Source of the DNA: Symsagittifera roscoffensis
Lineage: Eukaryota > Xenacoelomorpha > Acoela > Convolutidae
Assembly: GCF_963678635.1 (NCBI RefSeq)
Contig: NC_087062.1
Span: forward strand, 20,757,789 to 20,821,788
DNA: 64,000 bases
Direction of reading: 5' to 3'
How positions within the stretch are numbered: position 1 is the first letter of the stretch; each line of letters starts with the position of its first letter. Positions 11,402 through 21,725 of the stretch are shown piece by piece. The notes beneath the pieces were generated by a model, which worked only from the letters and a program-made list of their open reading frames with translations, was not told the DNA's origin and did no database searches. A program made the position numbers and the translations under genes.

Positions 11402-14400
11402 GTGAATATTTAAGCTAATTTCTAGTGGCAGTAAACCCATTAGATAACTGCTGTGTTAAAGTGAGCGGGGGCCATCTTTCAATTGAATAGTAGTGATTGA
11501 TTGGATTGCCCGAATTATTGATTAGTTTTCTTCGGTTATCTAGGCTCCGTGTGTCTCATGTCTAGATTTCAGTTTTGTACTCTTGTGAGCAGTTCGAAAC
11601 AAATTAAATGTGAATTTCTAGGGGATTGATTCTTTAGCAGACCAAATTTTTAGCTTAAGAAGTGAAAAATGAGTCTATTGGCAGACCAACGTTATAAAAC
11701 TGACACATAATTGATTGACTAACGTAAAAAGACGCTCGCTCTTAGGTCAAGATTCTTTAATTAGGACAATCATCTCACGGTTTTCCAACAAAACTATCAA
11801 CGGTGACCGCTCGAATAGCATAATTTTGATAAATTGATTTCTCAGAAACAGAACACAACAAGAATAATCAGTTCAAATTGAATCTTGTATTTTGAGAAAT
11901 AGAAATGTGAAAATAAGCAAACAACAAGCACCCCTCCCCCTCGGGTACCTAGTAACGAATCCCCCCCCCCCTCCTCGATAATGAAGTCATTCAACGGTGG
12001 GGTGTATTATATAGGATATTAGTTTGATTCAATTTTTTTATCGCATTAATTGTGATCAGTCACACTTCGACCCAGTAAAGGATTAAGAGGGGGGACTGAC
12101 GCCTTCCCATATGACTACACCCCCCCCCCCTCATGGGGTGTGAACCCATACCCGTACATTGGTACTGTTTTGGCTTATAGAACCTATAATTGGAACGCAT
12201 ATTTTATACAAACGCGTTGTCAAAAAATACATGCATAGGGGGTTAGTTAACAAGGTCCAATGAGGGGAAGGGGGATAGTTAACAACATCCTAATGATTTT
12301 ATTTTCATTCGATATTTCCATTTTGAGTTCCGATTTTTATTTAAGTCGATACGATTTTCAGATTTAAAATTTTTCTGCTGCTCGATACACCGCCCTATCA
12401 ACTTCAAAAACAGAGTACTCCAAATTAGCGCACGATATAACGTGCCGAATGCTATCGCAAGGGGTTTTCTCATGATGGAGAGACCGAGTGATGGAAAACT
12501 TTTAACCTATCTGAATCGTTAAACGTTCCCATTGGCTAAATGATTTTTGCGCCAAACCGACGTCGTTATGAGTGGTGCAACCGAATGTTAGAACGTTCGT
12601 TCGAGGAAAAACTTAGAATGTGCTCGCGAATATTCGGTCCTATTTGACCTGCGTGTTATTGAGTTGTTCCACCAAGTCACAATTTATCGAAGACTCACTA
12701 CTTGGTGAGGAAAATTTTCTGCATGCCATTCTCGAGAACCCCGTGATTTCAGGGCTGTTGGAAACGTTGTCACCAAGAAAAGAGCAAAGTATACATCATG
12801 AACTGGCCAAATACTGCATGAAAATTGGAGAACTTCAATTTGAAATTGATCTTCAGTTTTTTTCTCAAGAATACTGAAAAACCCAATAAAAAATCAAATA
12901 TTCGAACATTCAACGAATATTTGAATATTTTTGGCGAACAAAGAATGCGATTTTTGAACGAATGTAGCACCACTTTTATTAACAGAAAATTTTTTGTATC
13001 AGCACAACAAAATTTGCTGTACAATTCGTGCAGATATAATATAATTAACTTTTTTTATCAACCGTAGAATCCCCACTAAGTGACAAACCGTAGAATGTAC
13101 CGTTATTTCTGAATAAAGTATGCATTTTGAGCAAATGCATCATTAAAACTGCCTTTTACAGTTTTTATGTGGAATTGCATCTGAATGCTGTTAATTAACT
13201 ACATTAATGTAGTTTTCGATCAATTTTCTTTTACAAAACTGCTAATTTTATATAAATCTAGGCTACATTTAAATTATCTTCTGAAAAACTTATATTTTCT
13301 CCCCCTGACATAGATTCGGAGGAATGGGGGGATTTTGCACGGTTGAAGAAATTTTTATTTTTTAAAAATCAGTTATAGGATTTTGCCTCTACCCGCCTTA
13401 AAGGTCTGTTAAAAAACCCGTCTGTCAAAATGCCTACCACTGGCTTTCGAATTTAAAAAGCCCACGTATCAGTATCACTGTTGTAAAATAGGGCATGTTA
13501 CCTGAGGCGTTTTAATTGAATGGAAAGGATTTACACTCTCTGAATGTGTGAAACTGTAATATTTCTCATTGGTTTAAAATTGAACGGACAGGATTTGCAT
13601 TTTGTGAAAGTTTTATGGTTCCCATTTTCAGATTATGAAGCTGATGACAAAATCTTCGAGCACAAAAGACGCACTCAACAATGCACGAAACTGCATCGTG
13701 GATGAAACGGTAATTTATCTGTGAACAATTTTTGTATGACCACTTGCATTTTTTATTATTTTCATTTTTTAATTTAAAATATTGAATGTAACCTATTTTG
13801 AAAACTTTAAGCATTGAAGGAAATGACAAAAATTGACAAACATTGAAAGCAGTGACAAAAAAACGGAAATTCGTGTTAAGGAAAAATGAGCTTTTGATAC
13901 TTTCTTTCAAAAACCAGCTTCTTATAAGTGTTTACAAGTTGAAATCATATTTTTTGCGTTTTTAAACGAAATTATTTTAAATTAATTCTGTTTTGTGGAC
14001 CGAAAAACGCTGTGAAATTTCGGCAATTTATTTTTGTCTTATCGTTTTATACAGTATCAGACAGCACAGCCTAATATCATAATTTAGTTTTATGTACGGT
14101 CAATGAATTTGTTTGAGAAACTCACAATTTTTTTAGGTCAGATTATTTGTTCGTTTATTTCAAAAGCTTTTTGGTCCTAACTCCCCCTTCAAGGGCTGGG
14201 AAGGAAATTAAATATAGATAATTTTTTGCTCGATAATTTTTTTACTAGGTTTTGACTACCTCAAAAAAGCTTGCCGGGGGTCAAGTCAGGTATCATATGA
14301 ATCTTTTTTAGCTCTAATTCAAATTTTAAAAAAATCATAGAATTATCTCAGTGTCAAGTAAAACTTGTCTGAATATTTTCAGTTTCGAGACTAGATTAGA

Positions 14401-17400
14401 TGAAAATTGAGAGAATGATCTCCGCATTAGAGCTTCCAGGTTATTTTATTAGAAAATTGAGAGGCTGATCTCCGCAATAAAATTTCAAGGTTATTTTTTT
14501 TTCAATTTCAGCATTTTTACCTCATTATTTCTTTTTTCTATCTAATTCGGTAACCCTATATTAAGAAAAAGTTATGGAAGTCATGAAAAAACTAACAAAA
14601 AATAAAGAAATATGGTTTTCGATAATTTTAAAGTTTGTTTTAATTCAACGTTTGTGTTTATCAAATCGTGATTATCAAAGCGTTATCAAATCGAAATATA
14701 AGCTTTTTTAGGTTGTCGGGTTGATCAGAATCACTCGAATAATTCGACACCTCGGCAAATATTAAATATAAATCAAGGCGTTAGTCCGCACATGTGGCGT
14801 ACAGATAATGCACATGACTGCAAAGACAAAATTCCGTGGTTCGAATCATTTCAAGGTATTCCGGTTTTGTGGAAGTAATTTAAAAAATTTTCGAAGTTTT
14901 TCAATTTTTTTTTATTTACAATTTTAAGATGTTTTTAAAAGTTTTTTTCTTTTGTCCTAGGATTTTTCATCAGAAAAAGCAACAAATGGTTCTTTCTTTA
15001 AAAATTTGAAAATTTGTTGCTTTTTTTGTTGCTGTCAATTAAAAATATGATGAATATGCCAGCACTACGGCTGATAAATTGTTTCAATCGCCTGGTTATC
15101 AAAGTGTTATCAAACCGAATTATAGATTTTTTTAGGTTGACTGGTTTATCAAAATCACTCGAATAATTAGACACCTCGGCAAATATAAAATCCAAATTAA
15201 GGCATTAGTCCGCACATGTGGCGTAAAGGTAACGCACATGACTGCAAAGACAAAATTCTGTGGTTCGAATCATTTCAAAGTATTCCGGTTTTGTGCAAGC
15301 AATTTTAAGAATTTTCAAGTTTTTTTTTCAAATTTTTTTATGTATAATTTTTAGAAGTTTTTTGTTTTTGGATTTCATATCAGAAAAAGCAACAATTAGT
15401 TTTTTCTATGAAAAACTTGAGAATCTGCTGCTTTTTGTTGCAATCTTATGAAAAAAAAATGATGAATATGCCAGCACAACAGCTGATAATATGTTTCAAT
15501 CGCCTGGTTCAATTTTCGGTTTTTCAAATTAGTTTTTGCGAATCCTAAGGGTTGTAAAATGGCTAGATCGTACTTGCTTTCGTGGGAATTGGGTGTTTTG
15601 AAAAATGAATTGTGTCGCCGCGTAAATAGTAAACGAAAAAAAATCTACGCTGTGGATACTGGCTTATTTTTGTATCGCCTGAGTGTTGAAGTTTTTTTCC
15701 TTATTCAGGCTAGTCGACCATTGTGGGCTGTAGTTTTCGATCAATTTTCTTTTACAAAACTGCTAATTTTATATAAATCTAGGCTACATTTAAATTATCT
15801 TCTGAAAAACTTATATTTTCTCCCCCTGACATAGATTCGGAGGAATGGGGGGATTTTGCACGGTTGAAGAAATTTTTATTTTTTAAAAATCAGTTATAGG
15901 ATTTTGCCTCTACCCGCCTTAAAGGTCTGTTAAAAAACCCGTCTGTCAAAATGCCTACCACTGGCTTTCGAATTTAAAAAGCCCACGTATCAGTATCACT
16001 GATGTAAAATAGGGCATGTTACCTGAGGCGTTTTAATTGAATGGAAAGGATTTACACTCTCTGAATGTGTGAAACTGTAATATTTCTCATTGGTTTAAAA
16101 TTGAACGGAAAGGATTTGCATTTTGTGAAAGTTTTATGGTTCCCATTTTCAGATTATGAAGCTGATGACAAAATCTTCGAGCACAAAAGACGCACTCAAC
16201 AATGCACGAAACTGCATCGTGGATGAAACGGTAATTTATCTGTGAACAATTTTTGTATGACCACTTGCATTTTTTATTATTTTCATTTTTTAATTTAAAA
16301 TATTGAATGTAACCTATTTTGAAAACTTTAAGCATTGAAGGAAATCACAAAAATTGACAAACATTGAAAGCAGTGACAAAAAAACGGATATTCGTATTAA
16401 GGAAAAATGAGCTTTTGATACTTTCTTTCAAAAACCAGCATCTTATAAGTGTTTACAAGTTGAAATCATATTTTTTGCGTTTTTAAACGAAATTATTTTA
16501 AATTAATTCTGTTTTGTGGACCGAAAAACGCTGTGAAATTTCGGCAATTTATTTTTGACTTATCGTTTTATACAGTATCAGACAGCACAGCCTAATATCA
16601 TAATTTAGTTTTATGTACGGTCAATGAATTTGTTTGAGAAACTCACAATTTTTTTAGGTCAGATTATTTGTTCGTTTATTTCAAAAGCTTTTTGGTCCTA
16701 ACTCCCCCTTCAAGGGCTGGGAAGGAAATTAAATATAGATAATTTTTTGCTCGATAATTTTTTTACTAGGTTTTGACTACCTCAAAAAAGCTTGCCGGGG
16801 GTCAAGTCAGGTATCATATGAATCTTTTTTAGCTCTAATTCAAATTTTAAAAAAATCATAGAATTATCTCAGTGTCAAGTAAAACTTGTCTGAATATTTT
16901 CAGTTTCGAGACTAGATTAGATGAAAATTGAGAGAATGATCTCCGCATTAAAGCTTCCAGGTTATTTTATTAGAAAATTGAGAGGCTGATCTCCGCAATA
17001 AAATTTCAAGGTTATTTTTTTTCAATTTCAGCATTTTTACCTCATTATTTCTTTTTTCTATCTAATTCGGTAACCCTATATTAAGAAAAAGTTATGGAAG
17101 TCATGAAAAAACTAACAAAAAATAAAGAAAAATGGTTTTCGATAATTTTAAAGTTTGTTTTAATTCAACGTTTGTGTTTATCAAATCGTGATTATCAAAG
17201 CGTTATCAAATCGAAATATAAGCTTTTTTTAGGTTGTCGGGTTGATCAGAATCACTCGAATAATTCGACACCTCGGCAAATATTAAATATAAATCAAGGC
17301 GTTAGTCCGCACATGTGGAGTACAGATAATGCACATGACTGCAAAGACAAAATTCCGTGGTTCGAATCATTTCAAGGTATTCCGGTTTTGTGGAAGTAAT

Positions 17401-20400
17401 TTAAAAAATGTTCGAAGGTTTTCAATTTTTTTTTATTTACAATGTTTTTAAAAGTTTTTTTCTTTTGTCCTAGGATTTTTCATCAGAAAAAGCAACAAAT
17501 GGTTTTTTCTTTAAAAACTTGAAAATTTGTTGCTTTTTTTGTTGCTGTCAATTAAAAATATGATGAATATGCCAGCACTACGGCTGATAAATTGTTTCAA
17601 TCGCCTGGTTATCAAAGCGTTATCAAACCGAATTATAGATTTTTTTAGGTTGACTGGTTTATCAAAATCACTCGAATAATTAGACACCTCGGCAAATATA
17701 AAATCCAAATTAAGGCATTAGTCCGCACATGTGGCGTAAAGGTAACGCACATGACTGCAAAGACAAAATTCTGGAGTTCGAATCATTTCAAAGTATTCCG
17801 GTTTTGTGCAAGCAATTTTAAGAATTTTCAAGTTTTTTTTTTCAAATTTTTTTATATATAATTTTTAGAAGTTTTTTGTTTTTGGATTTCGTATCAGAAA
17901 AAGCAACAATTAGTTTTTTCTATGAAAAACTTGAGAATCTGCTGCTTTTTTGTTGCAATCTTATGAAAAAAAAATGATGAATATGCCAGCACAACAGCTG
18001 ATAAAATGTTTCAATCGCCTGGTTCAATTTTCGGTTTTTCAAATTAGTTTTTGCGAATCCTAAGGGTTGTAAAATGGCTAGATCGTACTTGCTTTCGTGG
18101 GAATTGGGTGTTTTGAAAAATGAATTGTGTCGCCGCGTAAATAGTAAACGAAAAAAAATCTACGCTGTGGATACTGGCTTATTTTTGTATCGCCTGAGTG
18201 TTGAAGTTTTTTTCCTAATTCAGGCTAGTCGACCATTGTGGGCTACTTGAACAGACACAGGATGTCCTTGTTTCTTAAATGAAACTTGTTTATAGGTTGT
18301 GAAGATTCGGTGAACGTTGTTCAGACTCTTATTTAGGTCGTGATGATTGTTTTCTGTTTAAGAGTAATGAAGGTAGTGAAGACTCTTATATAGGTCTTAC
18401 TGATTTTTTTTTGCTTAAGAGTAATGAGCATATTGAAGACTCTTATATAGGTCTTGCTGATTTTTTTTTCAGGGAAAAGTCTTTAAAAATTGATGCTCTT
18501 TTTGCATTTTTTGAGTTCAATTGAAATTCATCTGCTGAAAGTGACGTAAATAGCACTCTCCAAATACGAACATGGAAATGGCGCAAAAAACGTGAACAAT
18601 CCAGTTTTCTCAAGTTGGTTTCATGTCATCAAAAAAGCTCCAATCATAAATTGTTGTAGAAATTCAAAGAGCTTCAAGGGCTTTTTTTTTCTTCGAAATT
18701 GGAGATTTTTTCAAGGAAGTCAGCGGTGTTTTATGTTTACTTGCGTTCATTACTATTTTCCAATTTTCGATTGGTTGTGTTTTTCTTTCAAGAAAAATCT
18801 TAAAATTTGTTCGGGCTCAAATTTACTTTTTCAAGGTTTGACCATTGATTTCTTCTTAAGTTTAGTTCACTCAACTATCGAACAGCAAATATGTAAAGAT
18901 CGCAAAAAACGTGATCGATCTGTGTTTTGAAAGTGGAAAAATTTTACTGTTTGCTCCAGTTTTCTCAAATTGAGTTAATTTTATCAAAATCTTTTCAATC
19001 ATAAATTGTTCTAGAAATCAAACAGCTAAAGGATATGTTTTTTTTGGAATTCGAAAGTGGAGATTTTTTCAAAAGTTATTTGTTTCTGTTTTCTTCTGTT
19101 CATCGATTCTTTTGATCTTTGCATAAGGCTATGAGCAGTCAACTGATTTTTTGAAACTTGAGAATGCATGCATGTTTCATTCGTTTCCTTTCGGGGTTTT
19201 TATCAGGTGAAATTCTGCATATATTCTTCTATATAGGTCATGATGATTCTTTTCAGGAAAAGTCTAAAAATTTGTTCATGTTCAAATTTGTTTTCCTGCG
19301 GCTTGACTTTTGATTTGTTTTAATGTTCAGTTAATTTCCTTTCTTAAAAAGAAAGCAAATTCTACTATGGAACAGCAAGTGTGAAGGTCATAAAAAAGTG
19401 ATCGTTTTCCAGTTTCGGAAGGGGATTTTAATTTCCAGATTTCCCAGCGGATTCAGTTTTTGCAGTTGTTATCAATCTCAAAAAAGTTTCAAGCGCTTGT
19501 GTTCTTGAATTTTAAAGAGCTTTAAGGCCATGTATTTTTACTATTAAACTTGAAAGCTGAAGTTTTGTCAAAAAAGAAGTTAATGTTTTTTTTCTGTTTC
19601 CTTGCGGTCATTGATTTTTTTTCTGTTAGATATATTTATAAAAGTGGTCGGACTTTTCAGTGCTACTTGTTATTCCGATTTTGACCGCTTTTTTTATAGC
19701 GTTGCGAAAGATATTGTTGTCCTGAGCGAAAGTTAAAACAGATATTTTACCTGTGATTCTTTTTCGTAAAAAATGCGAATTTAGGATAATGAACGCGCGA
19801 TATATTCGTGCTATTAACGTTAAGCGGAGTGTTAATCCGTGTTAAATATTTGATAACAACAGTCTTGTTCGATTAGCGATCACTTCTCATTCTTTTTTGC
19901 CTTGTTTTTACCTTAATGCCTCTGTAAGTTTTTGTGTTTTATATTATTCGGGCTAAATTCTGTTTTTGTTTTGTCGTAGAAGTTGACAAGAAGTGAAGCT
20001 GAGAAGATTCAGAACAAGTTCACAGACATGCCTGAGGTGTGTAAGATGTTGCGACAGTTGATACTCCTGATGAAATACATGGAGAAGGATAGAACGGATG
20101 ACCCCAAACAGCCTATCTGCGAGTTCCTCCGCAAAATCAGCATAGAAGCTATGCCAGGTGAACATAGATTGGTTATTCTTCTGGGTCGTGTTTTATATGA
20201 TGAATACCTTTAGCTAGCCCTAGCTTACTCAATATGCTTATGATTAGGCTTTGTGACTTACTTTACTCTCCAATCACTTTCTGGTTATGCTTGGTGACTT
20301 GTTCAGGAATCAGTGGCATCACACTTGAGTCCTGTGTGTTCCTCTGGCAAGCACTGGCACTTCAGAGAACCAGACTGATGCTGGACCATCAGGACGAAGA

Positions 20401-20969
20401 ACCGTACGCTGGGATCCAGAAACAGTTCAAAGAAACCCTCACTTCGGAGCAGAAAAAGGCGCTGGATGAGCTGCCCGCGAAAAAGAAATATGTGCTGTTG
20501 ACTTACTTGAATGAGCTGATTGTGCTGAATTTGGACGAACCTGATCTGATGAATCCAAATTATCAGTAAGTTAACCATTTTCAGACCAATTCTCAAGTTG
20601 TAAACAATTCTTGTCTTTATAATATTTCACATCTTTCATTTTACCAATGAAAAGAAATTAGTTTTTAGCATGCCGATATTTTAAACAAAAAGTAAAAAGT
20701 GTCGGTTTCGAAACTATCAAGGGTAAATCGCAAAATTCTTGTCAGATAACAGCTGACTTCAGATCAACGGGCAGTGATTGAATGTCTTCTGAACAGCCTT
20801 GATTACGTATCTAACTGTATCTATAATTTGAGTATATTTCAGCATTGTGGAAGACGGTTTAGCGCCCGCGTATTTCGACGATGACCTCCACAAGTTGAAT
20901 CTACCACAATGGTGTAAGCTCAAATACGCAGAAGACATAATCAAACATCTCATCCAAACAGAAGGCTGA
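11203..20969 (+). CDS. RNF213: RNF213-type E3 ubiquitin ligase, C-terminal exons (partial gene)
   Basis: RNF213 is a giant AAA+ ATPase with E3 ligase activity; only its far C-terminal helical region is in this window. Exons on the + strand are 11203-11401, 13632-13709 (with an identical copy at 16153-16230), 19980-20157, 20307-20565 and 20843-20969. Phases agree throughout and give 279 residues plus TGA, or 305 if both copies of the small exon are used. Recognition rests on three patterns of the RNF213 C-terminus in the right order and spacing: an acidic helix ending in a KPLI motif, a segment with DMPEVCKML, and a segment with a VFLWQAL helix followed by a hydrophobic LTYLNELIVL helix. The rest of the protein must lie left of the window, beyond the tandem array. 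I compared with the family from memory, so the paralog or ortholog status is open. No canonical AATAAA is visible shortly after the stop. Confidence 0.72.
11900..12300. repeat. poly-C / poly-G tracts
   Basis: Several runs of 8 to 10 C (near 11960 and 12120) and G-rich runs (near 12090, 12240 and 12265) stand out in an AT-rich intron. The pairing of CCCCTCATGGGG-type segments suggests decayed terminal parts of a small transposon, but no complete inverted repeat is evident. Confidence 0.4.
12613..12877 (+). other. unassigned open segment, possible exon or relic
   Basis: After an acceptor-like AAACTTAG (ending near 12616) the + strand is open for about 87 codons and is less AT-rich than its surroundings. 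It contains LHAILENPVISGLLETLSPR and KEQSIHHELAKYCMKIGEL. The second part has a vague resemblance to the start of the real exon at 19980. There is no donor that keeps phase 0, and the RNF213-like chain has family-like spacing without it. It may be a diverged duplicate exon, an alternative exon or a chance open frame. Confidence 0.25.
13632..13709 (+). CDS. RNF213: RNF213-like exon 2, copy a (duplicated 26-codon exon)
   Basis: A 78-nt open segment is bounded by a good acceptor (CCCATTTTCAG) and a donor (ACG|GTAATT), phase 0 on both sides. Inserted between the flanking exons it gives 54 residues from KPL to EVC, about the spacing I expect in RNF213 proteins. The segment encodes a polar helix with DALNNARNCIVDET. 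An identical copy lies 2521 bp downstream. Because the exon is symmetric, one or both copies can be spliced in without breaking the frame. Confidence 0.6.
14788..14857 (+). mobile_element. tRNA-Cys-derived SINE head
   Basis: A tRNA-like sequence with an A-box-like TGGCGTACAGATAATG, an anticodon arm GACTGCAAAGAC (anticodon GCA, Cys) and a B-box GTGGTTCGAATCA. It is followed by an AT-rich body with a hairpin (AAAAGCAACAAA ... TTTGTTGCTTTT, about 14975-15030). The acceptor stem does not pair well, so this is a SINE head and not a tRNA gene. Upstream flanks are repeated with the next copy at 15211. Confidence 0.6.
15211..15279 (+). mobile_element. tRNA-Cys-derived SINE head, second in tandem
   Basis: Same family as 14788, about 420 bp downstream in the same orientation. 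Its D-arm is better preserved (GGCGTAAAGGTAACGC) and it has the same Cys anticodon loop and B-box. The 3' hairpin around AGAAAAAGCAACAATTAG is also repeated. Confidence 0.6.
16153..16230 (+). CDS. RNF213: RNF213-like exon 2, copy b (duplicate)
   Basis: This is the second copy of the 78-nt exon, identical by eye in coding sequence and splice sites to 13632-13709. It arose with the 2521-bp tandem duplication. It could be used in addition to copy a (26 extra residues), in place of it, or be skipped. The sequence alone cannot tell. Confidence 0.5.
17309..17378 (+). mobile_element. tRNA-Cys-derived SINE head (duplicate of 14788)
   Basis: Copy carried by the 2.5-kb duplication. One substitution in the A-box (TGGAG for TGGCG) distinguishes it from its sister. 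Confidence 0.58.
17723..17790 (+). mobile_element. tRNA-Cys-derived SINE head (duplicate of 15211)
   Basis: Copy carried by the 2.5-kb duplication. It has the same D-arm and anticodon loop; the B-box neighbourhood shows a small change (CTGGAGTTCGAAT). Confidence 0.58.
18255..19620 (+). repeat. dispersed repeat family DR1, + orientation
   Basis: Intron sequence shared with several - strand segments further right. For example, GTGACGTAAATAGCACTCT near 18541 reappears reverse-complemented around 61446-61470. It starts with a 57-58-bp tandem repeat (three units near 18323, 18381 and 18438) with core GACTCTTATATAGGTC. The body has AGTTTTCTCAAATTGAG and TTTGATCTTTGCAT-type blocks. No coding potential was recognised; it is probably a non-autonomous element. 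Confidence 0.6.
19621..19979. other. end of RNF213-like intron
   Basis: T-rich intron sequence leading to the acceptor at 19979. No other signal was found. Confidence 0.4.
19980..20157 (+). CDS. RNF213: RNF213-like exon 3 in window
   Basis: The acceptor TTTTGTCGTAG is followed by 59 codons and a phase-1 donor (CAG|GTGAAC). The reading contains TRSEAEKIQNKF and DMPEVCKMLRQLILLMKY, matching the RNF213 region where an SL/S-x-V-C-xxL helix follows a short linker. The following TDDPKQPICEFLRKI matches the position of the family's GGDP...L..YL segment, although the GGD itself is replaced here. Confidence 0.75.
20307..20565 (+). CDS. RNF213: RNF213-like exon 4 in window
   Basis: The exon runs from acceptor TTGTTCAG to donor CA|GTAAGT, entering in phase 1 and leaving in phase 2, with 85 full codons. 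It is the most recognisable part: SCVFLWQALALQRTR corresponds to the family's SLWQLL helix, followed by an EEPYAGIQKQFKETLT stretch (family EPF..I...Y...L) and KYVLLTYLNELIVLNL (family LLELHEMI.LKL). Confidence 0.8.
20843..20969 (+). CDS. RNF213: RNF213-like terminal coding exon
   Basis: The acceptor TATATTTCAG leads into 42 codons (including TGA at 20967-20969). The exon encodes an acidic piece (VEDGLAPAYFDDDLHKL), then LNLPQWCKLKYAEDIIKHL, and ends in QTEG. Phase agrees with the GTAAGT donor of the previous exon. The short tail after the W-containing helix is compatible with the end of RNF213 proteins. Confidence 0.75.
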
Positions 20970-21485
20970 AAGTTTCTTATTTCAATTCAATTTTTCTTAT
21001 TTCCTAACAACTTCCTAATACCCTGCAAAACTTGAGAGAGATTGAAAAAACTTTAATTGATATCATTCCCTAATTGTTGATCACTAGACAAATTTTTAGT
21101 TAGATGAATTATATCACTAATTGATGATGAAGTGTATGCTGAAGTTATATGATGCCCCAGCTGGAGTTTGGTTATGCACAGATAAAAATTAATACCCTGA
21201 AAAGAATCAAGTTTTGAGTCATAGTCTTTTGCGAGCATATTTGAGTGATTCTGAACATATATTGAATGATTCTGAACATATATTGATATATTGAATGCCA
21301 AGGAACGCGGTGAAACTTCTTAACTTTTCCTGGAGGAAAACTTTTTGAAAAGGACCTTTTCAAAAATTAACCTATGGATTTTCATTTCTTTAATTGGGTT
21401 GGTTTTATCAAAATAATATAGATTGTACTTCATCTTGCTAAAGATTTTATGTTTCGGGATAATTTTCCTAAATGGATGTTGTAGG
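20970..21485. other. 3' flank of the RNF213-like gene
   Basis: AT-rich, presumably 3' UTR and intergenic. A 20-bp direct repeat with core TTGAATGATTCTGAACATAT lies at about 21240-21300. No canonical AATAAA lies near the stop. Confidence 0.35.
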
Positions 21486-21725
21486 GGCTGATCTAGGATT
21501 TTCTCGAGGAGTTCGAAAATTTTGTCGATTTTTTTTTAGATTGACCATATAGACTTTGAGCGCTCCCAGAACCTTAAAAAAAACCCTATTTTGACAAAAA
21601 ATTTTGCGCCGCAAGCAATTTTTTCAACTGGAAAATGCTCCCCTCAAAATAAGTATATATTGGCGCCAAAGTCTCCCTTAGAAAAGTTTAAGGGACAGGG
21701 AGGGCGTCCGCCCCTGGGCGGTTAG
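21486..21725. mobile_element. degraded hAT-type MITE relic
   Basis: It begins GGGGCTGATCTAGGATTTTC and ends in a G/C-rich GGCGTCCGCCCCTGGGCGG. It shares its internal sequence (CTCGAGGAG, GCGCTCCCAGAACCTTA, ACCCTATTTTGAC, AAGTTTAAGGG) with the better-preserved element at 56839. Ends and target duplication are worn. Confidence 0.5.

Larger units (their letters stand above)
13209..15729 (+). repeat. 2.5-kb tandem duplication, copy 1
   Basis: The segment starting GTAGTTTTCGATC at 13209 recurs at 15730, directly after copy 1 ends. The period is 2521 bp and differences are few (single substitutions and homopolymer length changes). It contains the 78-nt exon, two tRNA-Cys-derived SINEs and a 60-bp imperfect tandem repeat near 14400-14500 with the shared core TGATCTCCGCA. 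Confidence 0.92.
15730..18245 (+). repeat. 2.5-kb tandem duplication, copy 2
   Basis: Direct, adjacent copy of 13209-15729. The right break follows TTGTGGGCT, after which copy 1 continued into copy 2 and copy 2 continues into unrelated sequence. Near-identity shows that the duplication is recent or homogenised. Confidence 0.92.

Noticed and set aside
13566-13910. 114-codon - strand open frame over the duplicated exon
   Set aside because: It is antisense to the better supported 78-nt + strand exon and continues through AT-rich intron on both sides.
14788-15279. Functional tRNA-Cys genes
   Set aside because: Acceptor stems do not pair and the T-arm is imperfect. Tandem occurrence with shared flanks indicates SINE heads.
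15559-15834. Open frame starting MARSYLLSWELGVLKNE, also at about 18074 in the second duplication copy
   Set aside because: No recognisable family. The frame crosses the duplication junction in copy 1 and ends differently in copy 2. Treated as non-coding intron, though the first 50 codons look fairly balanced.
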